Source: Petrolisthes cinctipes
Taxonomy: Eukaryota > Arthropoda > Malacostraca > Decapoda > Porcellanidae
Direction of reading: 5' to 3'
Length of the DNA stretch: 64,000 nucleotides
Assembly: GCA_033782935.1 (NCBI GenBank)
Contig: JAWQEG010000286.1
Coordinates: 1,501,501-1,565,500 of the forward strand
Shown: positions 46,657 through 58,200 of the stretch, in pieces
How the letters are laid out: every line of letters begins with the position of its first letter
Numbering within the stretch: the stretch's first letter is position 1
Translations under genes and position numbers: made by a program
Notes under the pieces: model-generated
What the model was told of the DNA's origin: nothing
The model's database searches: none
Seen by the model: only the letters and a program-made list of their open reading frames with translations

Positions 46657-48747
46657 CTATATATATTCCAATATATGGTAGTCTGAGAAGCAGTTTCCAG
46701 GGCATAACGGCACACAACATTCCTTGCACCAGAAGCGAGTTTCCTTGGACTTCTGGGGGTGACGTGTTGTGTGCCTGCAAACATAGCAGCGACGAGAGCC
46801 TGGACGTCCTGACGGCAACGGTGGCAGATTAGTGAGGTAGTGGCGAGCCATATAGCCACTCTGCTGCAACCTGTCAGGCCGTTGTGCCGCTGCCTGTCTG
46901 CCTTGCTGTGGTTGCACAGTGCTGAACCTCTCCAGGAGCTGAGATATCAACTCTAGCTCGAATTCCCGGAGTGCCAACTTGGAGTCAGGGTGATGCTGGA
47001 GGTAGAGTATATAACAGTTCAGCACTGTGACATCAAGAAGGTGGAAGAAAGCCTTCTTGTACCACTTACAAGTTTTTCTCAGACAATCGATGGAACTCAC
47101 CATCATGTCTGACTTATCGACGAGTCTCATATTGATGTTATAATCGAGCACAGCATCAGGCTTGTAGATGGTATCACCTGTGCCGCGCTCAGTCTTCCCA
47201 GAATCCTGCATCACGCCCCTGTTCACGGTGGTGAGCATATTGACAGGGCGTTTATCGTGCCATTTGATGGCCAGCATGTTCCCACATTTCTTCTTGATGC
47301 AGTCGCCCCTCCGGGTGAGAGGGAATGCTGGCCACCCCTTCCTGTTGACACGAATAGTTCCGCAGGATCCTGTTTGGTGCTGCAGGAGAAACTGGCTAAG
47401 TGCTGGAGAGGTGTAATAGTTATCAGTGTACAGGATGTGGTTGTTGTCAAGGTAATCCCCCATGAGTGCCTTGACAACACTCCCGCTGAAGCCAAGAGGG
47501 TCGTCGGCCGGGACATCCACATCCGTACCTGAATAGAGTATAAAATCCAACACATAGCCAGTCTTACAGTCGCAGATGACATAGAATTTGATGCCAAATC
47601 TATGCCTCTTTGACGGGATGTACTGGATGAAGGACAGTCTTCCCCTGAACAGCACCAGAGACTCGTCGATAACCACTTTCTGGAATGGTCGAAAAAATGC
47701 TCGTATTTTCTCCTGGAGGATAGACATTACTGGCCTAATTTTCCACAGCCTGTCGTTCGGGTGTGGACCCATGTTGGGGGCGAAGTGCAGGTAGGACAAA
47801 ATGTCCCTATATCTGTCCCTGGACATGTATTTCCCGAACGCAGGTGTGGATATCAGGGCGTGTGTGCTCCAGAAGTCCTTGAGGCGATGTTTCTTGTCAT
47901 GAGGCATCATCATGGTCAAAGCTAACCACACATACAACTCAGCAATATCGACGTCAGCCCATTGCAACATCTTACTATGTTCCCTGACTGGTCTATTGCT
48001 GAGTTGCACAGAGAGTTGTTTGAAGGTGTTTATCTCCTGCATCATGTAAGTCATCAATATTATATCAAAAAAGGCAGTGAAATAATCTAATATTGATGAC
48101 CTCTGACGACAGGGAAATGCGGCCTGTATACCTGAATGACTGTCGTCAAAGGCAGGTATATCAGGCGCAAATTCATTGCAATCCGTCCACACATAGGGAT
48201 CAGCGGGTCTATGACGAGGTGCGCCGCGTTGCTGTCGTTGTTGGCGTTGTTGTTGTTGTTGTGGTGGTGGTGGTGGTGGTGGTGGTGGTGCAGCGGTACC
48301 AGGGGCAGGCGAGAGTGAGTCGTCACCCCCATGGCTGTCAGGCACGAGAGGAGAGGGAGAGTGTGGTGGTGGGGGAGGTGGCGTCAGGTCACGGGGGGGC
48401 GGGCTATCAGGGTCAACAGTAGGGGAGAGATAAGCTGCCTTTGTCCTCTTCCCCCTTCCTTTACCCTTCCCTCTTACTCCTACTCTCCTCCCTCTTACCA
48501 CCACTGGTTGCGACGCATCCTCGTCCGACGAGGAAGAGGAAGACGAAAAATCTAACCTCCTCCTCGGCCTCTTGCCCATGGGAGTGGAGACGTAGCGAGG
48601 TTTGGAGGTTGAAGCAGGAGTAGACCTCTTCCTGCTTCCCACGCCAGATGTTGTAGGAATGGGAGACAAAGAGAGTGTCTCCCAAACTACCTCCCACCCC
48701 ACTGGTGGACGGAATTGCAACAGAGGCTGTAACCTCTGACACATCAT
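46657..48747 (-). CDS. piggyBac-type transposase
   Basis: 696 codons. Cuts and inserts piggyBac-family DNA. Residues 60-180 are low complexity (SSSSSSSDED, basic RGRRVGVRGKGKGRGK, proline and glutamine runs). From about 215 the catalytic DDE_Tnp_1_7 domain follows. Its acidic residues are visible: Asp361 in KVVIDESLVLFRGR, Asp442 in ILYTDNYYTSP, Asp544 and Asp547 in MRLVDKSDMM. A C-terminal cysteine-rich zinc-binding domain is intact (Cys654, 657, 674, 677, 682, 686). There is no stop within the domain, so this may be a young, possibly active copy. A frame change near 48660-48740 separates an upstream acidic N-terminal part (next entry). The true start is therefore uncertain. Confidence 0.9.
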   Translation of the reverse strand: MMCQRLQPLLQFRPPVGWEVVWETLSLSPIPTTSGVGSRKRSTPASTSKPRYVSTPMGKRPRRRLDFSSSSSSSDEDASQPVVVRGRRVGVRGKGKGRGKRTKAAYLSPTVDPDSPPPRDLTPPPPPPHSPSPLVPDSHGGDDSLSPAPGTAAPPPPPPPPPQQQQQRQQRQQRGAPRHRPADPYVWTDCNEFAPDIPAFDDSHSGIQAAFPCRQRSSILDYFTAFFDIILMTYMMQEINTFKQLSVQLSNRPVREHSKMLQWADVDIAELYVWLALTMMMPHDKKHRLKDFWSTHALISTPAFGKYMSRDRYRDILSYLHFAPNMGPHPNDRLWKIRPVMSILQEKIRAFFRPFQKVVIDESLVLFRGRLSFIQYIPSKRHRFGIKFYVICDCKTGYVLDFILYSGTDVDVPADDPLGFSGSVVKALMGDYLDNNHILYTDNYYTSPALSQFLLQHQTGSCGTIRVNRKGWPAFPLTRRGDCIKKKCGNMLAIKWHDKRPVNMLTTVNRGVMQDSGKTERGTGDTIYKPDAVLDYNINMRLVDKSDMMVSSIDCLRKTCKWYKKAFFHLLDVTVLNCYILYLQHHPDSKLALREFELELISQLLERFSTVQPQQGRQAAAQRPDRLQQSGYMARHYLTNLPPLPSGRPGSRRCYVCRHTTRHPQKSKETRFWCKECCVPLCPGNCFSDYHILEYI

Positions 48748-49051
48748 GCAAGGCTAAAGTTGAGGGAAGAGCTGTGAGGGAAGTCACCGCTACACAGGCA
48801 TCTTCCTCAGTTGATTCGTCAGCTTGCCATTCAGTATCAGAGTAGCTGTCCAGGTCGTCACTCCCATATGAAAGGTCTGCCAGATTCTCCAATTCCCGCC
48901 CTATTGCAGAATCTGACAACCTTGCTGGTGCATGACGCAATCTAGCTGGTTGCACCCGTGGAGTGGAGGTTACAAGAGTGGGTGCGCCCGGCAGCGCGGT
49001 AGGATGCACCGAATCAAACGAGCCCGTATTTTCTTCACTACGCCCAGCCAT
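48660..49051 (-). pseudogene. N-terminal part of the piggyBac transposase in another frame
   Basis: From ATG 49049-49051: MAGRSEENTGSFDSVHPTAL, then an acidic stretch SYGSDDLDSYSDTEW and STEEDACV, as found at piggyBac N-termini. It overlaps the 696-codon frame, whose SLSPIPTTSGVGSRKRST segment is the better continuation, so a one-base indel probably lies between 48660 and 48740. Alternatively a small intron could join them, but I see no convincing splice sites. Confidence 0.6.
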
Positions 49052-49167
49052 TGTCACGGTCAAGCACACACTGATTGAATGTGGGGATGAAAAGGTCTGG
49101 TGGTGAAGTATAGCCAGATAAAAAAAAATCCCGACAAATTTGGCGTTTTTCCCCATAAATTACCAAA

Positions 49168-49269
49168 AGCGGGATTTCCCGCTGCCCGGACTCTGTCGAC
49201 AGAGCGGGATTTCCCGCTGCCCGGCCTCTGTCGACCGAGCGGGAAATCCCGCTGCCCGGACTCTGGGGG
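49168..49269. repeat. three 35-bp palindrome-bearing units at the piggyBac right end
   Basis: Units begin AGCGGGATTTCCCGCT at 49168, 49203 and 49238 (spacing exactly 35). Each contains a palindromic AGCGGGA..TCCCGCT and a CCCGG(A/C)CTCTG; the first two also have CTGTCGAC. The last unit runs into the terminal GGGGG. They probably form transposase-binding subterminal sites. The left end has only CCGGGTATTTCCCGG (45836-45850) as a counterpart. Confidence 0.88.
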
Positions 49270-52200
49270 CTAGCACTGAGTCGGCATGAACAGATCGCTT
49301 CTGGGACCCAAAAATATCGAATATTCGAGTGTTTTGAGCATGAATTTGGGATATAAACGGGTACAGAAGATGCATACACATATTGACTTTGGGCACCTAA
49401 AATATCGATTTTTAGCATGTTTTGAGCCTATATTTTAAAAACATTCTAGCACTGACTGGGCATGTACAGATCGCTTATGGGACACAAAAATATCGAGTTT
49501 TCGGGTGTTTTGAGCTTGAATTTGAGATATAAACGGGTACAGAAGATGCATGCACATATCGACTTTGGGCACCCAAAATATCGATTTTTAGCATGTTTTG
49601 GGCCTATATTTTGAAAATACTCTAACACGCAGTAGGCATGTACAAATTGCTTCTGGGACCCAAAAATATCGAATTTTCGAGTGTTTTGAGCCTGAATTTG
49701 AGATATAAACGGGTACAGAATGTGCATGCTCATATTGACTTTGGACAACTAAAATATTGTTTTTTTAGCATGTTTTGGGCCGATTTTTTTTTAAATATTC
49801 TGGCACTGAGTAGGCATATACAGACCGCTTCTGGGACCCAAAAATATCGAATTTTCGGGTGTTTTGAGCATGAATTTGAGATAAAAACGAGTACAGAATG
49901 TGCATGCGCATATTGACTTTGGACAACTAAAATATCGATTTTTAGCATGTTTTGGGCCTATTTTTTTTTAAATATTTTAGCACTGAGAAGGCATGTACAG
50001 ATCGCTTCTGGAACCCAAAAATATCGAATTTTCGGGTGTTTTGAGTATGAATTTGAGATATAAACGGGTACAAAAGATGCATGCACATATCGACTTTGGA
50101 CACCTAAAATATCGATTTTTACATGTTTTGGGCCTATTTTGTTTTAAATATTCTAGCACTGAGTCGGCATGTACAGATCGCTTCTCGGACCCAAAAATAT
50201 CGAATTTTCGGGTGTTTTGAGCCTGAATTTGGGACGTAAACGGGTACAGAACATGCATACACATATTGTCTCTGGGCACCTAAAATATCGATTTTCAGCA
50301 TGTTTTGGGTCTGTATCTTGAAAACATTCTAGCAAGGAGTAGGCATGTACAGATCGCTTCTGGGACCCAAAAATATCGAATTTTCGGGTGTTTTGAGCAT
50401 GAATCTGAGATAAAAACGGGTACAGAATGTGCATGCGCATATTGACTTTGGACAACTAAAATATCGATTTTTAGCATGTTTTGGGCCTATTTTATTTTTT
50501 TTTTATTTTAGCACTGAGAAGGCATGTACAGATCGCTTCTGGGACCCAAAAATTATCGAATTTTAGGTTTTTTTTAGCCTGAATTTGGGATATAAACGGA
50601 AACAGAAGATGCATAAACATTTTGACTTTGGGCACCTAAAATATCGATTTCAGCATGTTTTGGGCCTGTATTTTGAAAATACTCTAACACGCAGTAGGCA
50701 TGTACAGAGCTCTTCTGGGACCCAAAAATATCGAATTTTCGGTTGTTTTGAGCCTGAATTTGTGATATAAACGGGTACAGAAGATGCATACACATATTGA
50801 CTTTGGGCACCTAAAATATCGATTTTTACATGTTTTGGGCCTATTTTGTTTTAAATATTATAGCACTGAGTCGGCATGAACAGATCGCTTCTGGGACCCA
50901 AAAATATCGAATATTCGGGTGTTTTGAGCCTGAATTTGTGATATAAAAGGGTACAGAAGATGCATACACATATTGACTTTGGGCACCTAAAATATCGATT
51001 TTTAGCATGTTTTGAGCCTATATTTTGATAACATTCTAGCACTGACTTGGCATGTACAGATCGTTTATGGGACACAAAAATATCGAGTTTTCGGGTGTTT
51101 TGAGCTTGAATTTGAGATATAAACGGGTACAGAAGATGCATGCACATATCGACTTTGGGCACCCAAAATATCGATTTTTAGCATGTTTTGGGCCTATATT
51201 TTGAAAATATTCTGGCACTGAGTAGGCATATACAGACCGCTTCTGGGACCCAAAAAAATAGAATTTTCGGGTGTTTTGAGTCTGAATTTGGGATATAAAC
51301 GGGTAAAGAAGACGCATACACATATTGACTTTGGGCATCTAAAATATCGATTTTCAGCATGTTTTGGGCCTGTATTTATTAAATACTCTAACACGCAGTA
51401 GGCATGTACAAATTGCTTCTGGGACCCAAAAATATTGAATTTTCGGGTGTTTTGAGCGTGAATTTGAGATATACACAGGTACAGAATGTGCATGCTCATA
51501 TTGACTTTGGACAACTAAAATATCGATTTTTAGCATGTTTTGGGCCGATTTTTTTTTAAATATTCTGGCACTGAGTAGGCATATACAGACCGCTTCTGGG
51601 ACCCAAAAATATCGAACTTTCGGGTTTTTTTAGCCTGAATTTGGGATATAAACGGAAACAGAAGATGCATAAACATTTTGACTTTGGGCACCTAAAATAT
51701 CGATTTCAGCATGCTTTGGCTCTGTATTTTGAAAATACTCTAACATGGAGTAGGCATGTACAGATCTCTTCTGGGACCCAAAAATATCGAATTTTCGGGT
51801 GTTTTGAGTATGAATTTGAGATATAAACGGGTACAAAAGATGCATGCACATATCGACTTTGGACACCTAAAATATCGATTTTTACATGTTTTGGGCCTAT
51901 TTTGTTTTAAATATTCTAGCATTGAGTCGGCATGTACAGATCGCTTCTCGGACCCAAAAATATCGAATTCTCGGGTGTTTTGAGCCTGAATTTGGGACGT
52001 AAACGGGTACAGAACATGAATACACATATTGACTTTGTTCACCTAAAATATCGATTTTGAGCATGTTTTGGGCCTATATTTTGAAAATATTCTGGCACTG
52101 AGTAGGCATGTACAGATCGCTTCTGGGACCCAAAAATATCGAATTTTCGGGTGTTTTGAGCATGAATTTGGGATATAAACGGGTACAGAAGATGCATACA

Positions 52201-55200
52201 CATATTGACTTTGGGCACCTAAAATATCGATTTTCAGCATGTTTTGATCCTATATTTTGAAAACATTCTAGCACTGAGTATGCATGTACAGATCGTTTAT
52301 GGGACACTAAAATATCGAGTTTTCGGGTGTTTTGAGCCTGAATTTGAGATATAAACTGGTACAGAAGATGCATGCACATATCGACTTTGGGCACCCAAAA
52401 CATCGATTTTTAGCATGTTTTGGGCCTATATTTTGAAAATATTCTGGCACTGAGTAGGCATATACAAATCGCTTCTGGGACCTAAAAATATTGAATTTTC
52501 GGGTGTTTTGAGCCTGAATTTGAGATATAAACGGGTACAGAAGATGCATACACATATTGACTTTGTTCACCTAAAATATCGATTTTGAGCATGTTTTGGG
52601 TCTGTATCTTAAAAACATTGTAGCAAGGAGTAGGCATGTACAGATCGCTTCTGGGACCCAAAAATATTGAATTTTCGGGTGTTTTGGGCCTGAATTTGGG
52701 AAATATACTGGTACAGAAGATGCATACACATATTGTCTTTGGGCACCTAAAATATCAATTTTCATCATGGTTTGGCCTGTATTTTGAAAATACTCTAACA
52801 CGGAGTAGGAATGTACAGATCGCTTCTAGGACCCAAAAATATCGAATTTTCCGGTGTTTTGAGCCTGAATTTGAGATATAAACGGGTACAGAAGATGCAT
52901 GCACATATCGACTGTGGGCACCTAAAATATCGATTTTTAGCATGTTTTGGGCCTATTTTTGGAAAACATTCTAGCACTGAGTAGGCATGTACAGATCGCT
53001 TCTGGGACCCAAAAATATTGAATTTTCGGGTGTTTTGAGCCTGAATTTGGGATATAAACGGGTACAGAACATGCATACACATATTGACTTTGTTCACCTA
53101 AAATATCGATTTTGAGCATGTTTTTGGTCTGTATCTTGAAAACATTCTAGCAAGGAGTAGGCATGTACAGATCGCTTCTGGGACCAAAAAATATCGAATT
53201 TTCGGGTGCTTTGAGCCTGAATTTGAGATAAAAACGGGTACAGAATGTGCATGCGCATATTGACTTTGGACAACTAAAATATCGATTTTTAGCATGTTTT
53301 GGGCCTAACTTTCTTAAAATATTCTAGCACTGAGCAGGCATGTACAGATCGCTTCTGGGACCCAAAAATATCGAATTTTCGGGTGTTTTGAGAATGAATT
53401 TGGGATATAAACGGGTACAGAAGATACATACACATATTGACTTAGGGCACCTAAATATCGATTTTCAGCATGTTTTGGGCCTGTATTTTTAAAATACTCT
53501 AACACGGAGTAGGCATGTACAGATCGCTTCTGGGTCCCAAAAATATCGAGTTTTCGGGTGTTTTGAGCATGAATTTGAGATAAAAATGGGTACAGAAGAT
53601 GCATGCACATATCGACTTTGGACCCCTAAAATATCGATTTTCAGCATGTTTTGAGCCAATATTTTTAAAACATTCTAGCACTGAGTAGGCATGTACAGAT
53701 CGCTTCTGGGACCCAAAAATATCGAACTTTCGGGTTTTTTTAGCCTGAATTTGGGATATAAAGGGAAACAGAAGATGCATACACATATTGACTTTGGGCA
53801 CCTAAAATATCGATTTTTACATGTTTTGGGCCTATTTTGTTTTAAATATTCTAGCACTGAGTCGGCATGAACAGATCGCTTCTGGGACCCAAAAATATCG
53901 AATATTCGAGTGTTTTGAGCATGAATTTGGGATATAAACGGGTACAGAAGATGCATACACATATTGATTTTGGGCACCTAAAATATCGATTTTTAGCATG
54001 TTTTGAGCCTATATTTTGAAAACATTCTAGCACTGACTTGGCATGTACAGATCGCTTATGGGTCCCAAAAATATCGAGTTTCCGGGTGTTTTGAGCTTTA
54101 ATTTGAGATATAAACGGGTACAGAAGATGCATGCACATATCGACTTTGGGCACCCAAAATATCGATTTTTAGCATGTTTTGGGCCTATATTTTGAAAATA
54201 CTCTAACACGCAGTAGGCATGTACAAATTGCTTCTGGGACCCAAAAATATCGAATTTTCGGGTGTTTTGAGCCTGAATTTGAGATATAAACGGGTACAGA
54301 ATGTGCATGCGCATATTGACTTTGGACAACTAAAATATAGATTTTTAGCATGTTTTGGGCCGATTTTTTTTTAAATATTCTGGCACTGAGTAGGCATATA
54401 CAGATCGCTTCTGGGACCCAAAAATATCGAATTTTCGGGTGTTTTGAGCCTGAATTTGAGATATAAGCGGGTACAGAAGATGCATACACGTATTGACTTT
54501 GGGAACCTAAAATATCGATTTTCAGCATGTTTTGGGCCTGTATTTTGAAAATACTCTAACACGCAGTAGGCATGTACAGAGCTCTTCTGGGACCCAAAAA
54601 TATCGAATTTTCGGGTGTTCTGAGCCTGAATTTGGGATATAAACGGGTACAGATGATGCATACACATATTGAGTTTGGGCACCTAAAATATCGATTTTTA
54701 CATGTTTTGGGCCTATTTTGTTTTAAATATTCTAGCACTGAGTCGACATGAACAGATCGCTTCTGGGACCCAAAAATATCGAATATTCGGGTGTTTTGAG
54801 CATGAATTTGGGATATAAACGGGTACAGAATGTGCATGCTCATATTGACTTTGGACAACTAAAATATCGATTTTTAGCATGTTTTGGGCCGATTTTTTTT
54901 TAATATTCTAGCACTGATAAGGCATGTACAGATCGCTTCTGGGACCCAAAAATATCGAACTTTCGGGTTTTTTTAGCCTGAATTTGGGATATAAACGGAA
55001 ACAGAAGATGCATAAAAATTTTGACTTTGGGCACCTAAAATATCGATTTCAGCATGTTTTGGCACTGTATTTTGAAAATACTCTAACACGGAGTAGGCAT
55101 GTACAGATCTCTTCTGGGACCCAAAAATATCGAATTTTCGGGTGCTTTGTGTATGAATTTGAGATATAAACGGGTACAGAAGATGCATGCACATATCGAC

Positions 55201-58200
55201 TTTGGGCACCCAAAATATCGATTTTTAGCATGTTTTGGGCCTATATTTTGAAAATATTCTGGCACTGAGTAGGCATATACAGACCGCTTCTGGGACCCAA
55301 AAAAATCGAATTTTCGGGTGTTCTAAGTCTGAATTTGGGATATAAACGGGTAAAGTAGATGCATACACATATTGTCTTTGGGCACCTAAAATATCGATTT
55401 TCAGCATGTTTTGGGTCTGTATCTTGAAAACATTCTAGCAAGGAGTAGGCATGTACAGATCGCTTCTGGGACCCTAAAATATCGAATTTTCGGGTGTTTG
55501 GGCATGAATTTGAGATAAAAACGGGTACAGAATGTGCATGCGGATATTGACTTTGGACAACTAAAATATCGATTTTTAGCATGTTTTGGGCCTATTTTTT
55601 TTTTTAATATTTTAGCACTGAGAAGGCATGTACAGATCGCTTCTGGGACCCAAAAATATCGAACTTTCGGGTTTTTTTAGCCTGAATTTGGCATATAAAG
55701 GGAAACAGAAGATGCATAACATTTTGATTTTGGGCACCTAAAATATCGATTTCAGCATGTTTTGGCCCTGTATTTTGAAAATACTCTAACACTGAGTAGG
55801 CATGTACAGATCGCTTCTGGGACCCAAAAATATCGAGTTTTTGGGTGTTTTGAGCATGAATTTGAGATATAAACGGGTACAGAAGATGCATGCACATATC
55901 GACTTTGGGCAACTAAAATATCGATTTTTAGCATGTTTTGGGCCTATTTTTTTTTTAATATTTTAGCACTGAGAAGGCATGTACAGATCGCTTCTGGGAC
56001 CCAAAAATATCGAACTTTCGGGTTTTTTTAGCCTGAATTTGGCATATAAAGGGAAACAGAAGATGCATAAACATTTTGACTTTGGGCACCTAAAATATCG
56101 ATTTCAGCTTGTTTTGGCCCTGTATTTTGAAAATACTCTAACACTGAGTAGGCATGTACAGATCGCTTCTGGGACCCAAAAATATGGAGTTTTTGGGTGT
56201 TTTGAGCATGAATTTGAGATATAAACGGGTACAGAAGATGCATGCACATATCGACTTTGGGCACCTAAATTATCGATTTTGAGCATGTTTTGGGCCTGTA
56301 TTTTGAAAATACTCTAACACGCAGTAGGCATGTGCAGAGCTCTTCTGGGACCCAAAAATATCGAATTTTCGGGTGTTTTGATCCTGAATTTGGGATATAA
56401 ACGGGTACAGAAGATGCATACACTTATTGATTTTGGGCACCTAAAATATCGATTTTTACATATTTTGGGCCTATTTTGTTTTAAATATACTAGCACTGAG
56501 TCGGCATGAACAGATCGCTTCTGGGACCCAAAAATATCGAATATTCGGGTGTTTTGAGCATGAATTTGGGATATAAAAGGGTACAGAAGATGCATACACA
56601 TATTGACTTTGGGCACCTAAAATATCGATTTTTAGCATGTTTTGAGCCTATATTTTGACAACATTCTAGCACTGACTGGGCATGTACAGACCGCTTCTGG
56701 GACCCAAAAAAAATCGTATTTTCGGGTGTTCTGAGTCTGAATTTGGGATATAAACGGGTAAAGTAGATGCATACACATATTGACTTTGGGCATCTAAAAT
56801 ATCGATTTTCAGCATGTTTTGGGCCTGTATTTTGAAAATACTCTAACACGGAGTAGGCATGTACAGATCTCTTCTGGGACCCAAAAATATCGAATTTTCG
56901 GGTGTTTTGAGTATGAATTTGAGATATAAACGGGTACAAAAGATGCATCCACATATTGACTTTGGGCACCTAAAATATCAATTTTTACATGTTTTGGGCC
57001 TATTTTGTTTTAAATATTCTAGCACTGAGTCGGCATATACAGATCGCTTCACGGACCCAAAAATATCGAATTTTCGGGTGTTTTGAGCCTGAATTTGGGA
57101 CGTAAACGGGTACAGAACATGCATACACATATTGACTTTGTTCACCTAAAATATCGATTTTGAGCATGTTTTGAGTCTGTATCTTGAATACATTCTAGCA
57201 AGGAGTAGGCATGTACAAATCGCTTCTGGGACCCAAAAATATCGAATTTTCGGGTGTTTTGAGCCTGAATTTGAGATATAAACGAGTACAGAATGTCCTT
57301 GCGCATATTGACTTTGGACAACTATAATATCGATTTTTAGCATGTTTTGGGCCTATTTTTTTTTAAATATTCTAGCACTGAGAAGGCATGTACAGATCGT
57401 TTCTGGGACCCAAAAATATCAATCTTTCGGGTTTTTTGAGCCTGAATTTGAGATATAAACGGATACAGAAGATGCATGCACATATCGACTTTGGACACCT
57501 AAAATATCGATTTTTAGCATGTTTTGAGCCAATATTTTGAAAACATTCTAGCACTGAGTAGGCATGTACAGATCGCTTCTGGGACCCAAAAATATTGAAT
57601 TTTCGGGTGTTTTGAGCCTGAACTTGGGATATAAACGGGTACAGAAGATGCATACACATATTGACTTTGGGCACCTAAAATATCGATTTTCAGCATGTTT
57701 TGGGCCTGTATTTTGAAAATACTCTAACACGCAGTAGGCATGTACAGATCTCTTCTGGGACCCTAAAATATCGAATTTTCGGGTGTTTTGAGCCTGAATT
57801 TGAGATATAAACGGGTACAAAAGATGCATGCAGATATCGACTTTGGGCACCTAAAATATCGATTTTTACATATTTTGGGCCTATTTTTTTTAAAATATTC
57901 TAGCACTGAGTCGGCATGTACAGATCGCTTCTGGGACCCAAAAATATCGAACTTTCCGGTGTTTTGAGCCTGAATTTGAGATATAAACGGGTACAGAAGA
58001 TGCATGCACATAACGACTGTGGGCACCTAAAATATCGATTTTTTGCATGTTTTGGGGCCATATTTTGAAAACATTCTAGCACTGAGTAGGCATGTACAGA
58101 TCGCTTCTGGGACCCAAAAATATTGATATTTTGGGTGTTTTGAGCCTAAATTTGGGAAATATACGGGTACAGAAGATGCATACACATATTGTCTTTGGGC

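Larger units (their letters stand above)
45761..49269 (-). mobile_element. piggyBac-type element with CTAG target duplication
   Basis: 3509 bp, bounded by CCCCTCCGGGACGG at the left and, inverted, CCCCCAGAGTCCGGGC at the right. The 4-bp sequence CTAG is present on both sides (45757-45760, 49270-49273), and removing the element plus one CTAG restores the satellite ATTCTAGCACTGAGTCGG. It encodes one piggyBac transposase on the minus strand. TIRs share only CCCC at the tip and a nearby TCCGGG. Confidence 0.88.

Noticed and set aside
48087..48422. Poly-Trp, poly-Val and poly-His ORFs
   Set aside because: They are shadows of the (GGT)n/(CAA)n low-complexity repeat encoding Pro/Gln runs in the piggyBac transposase.
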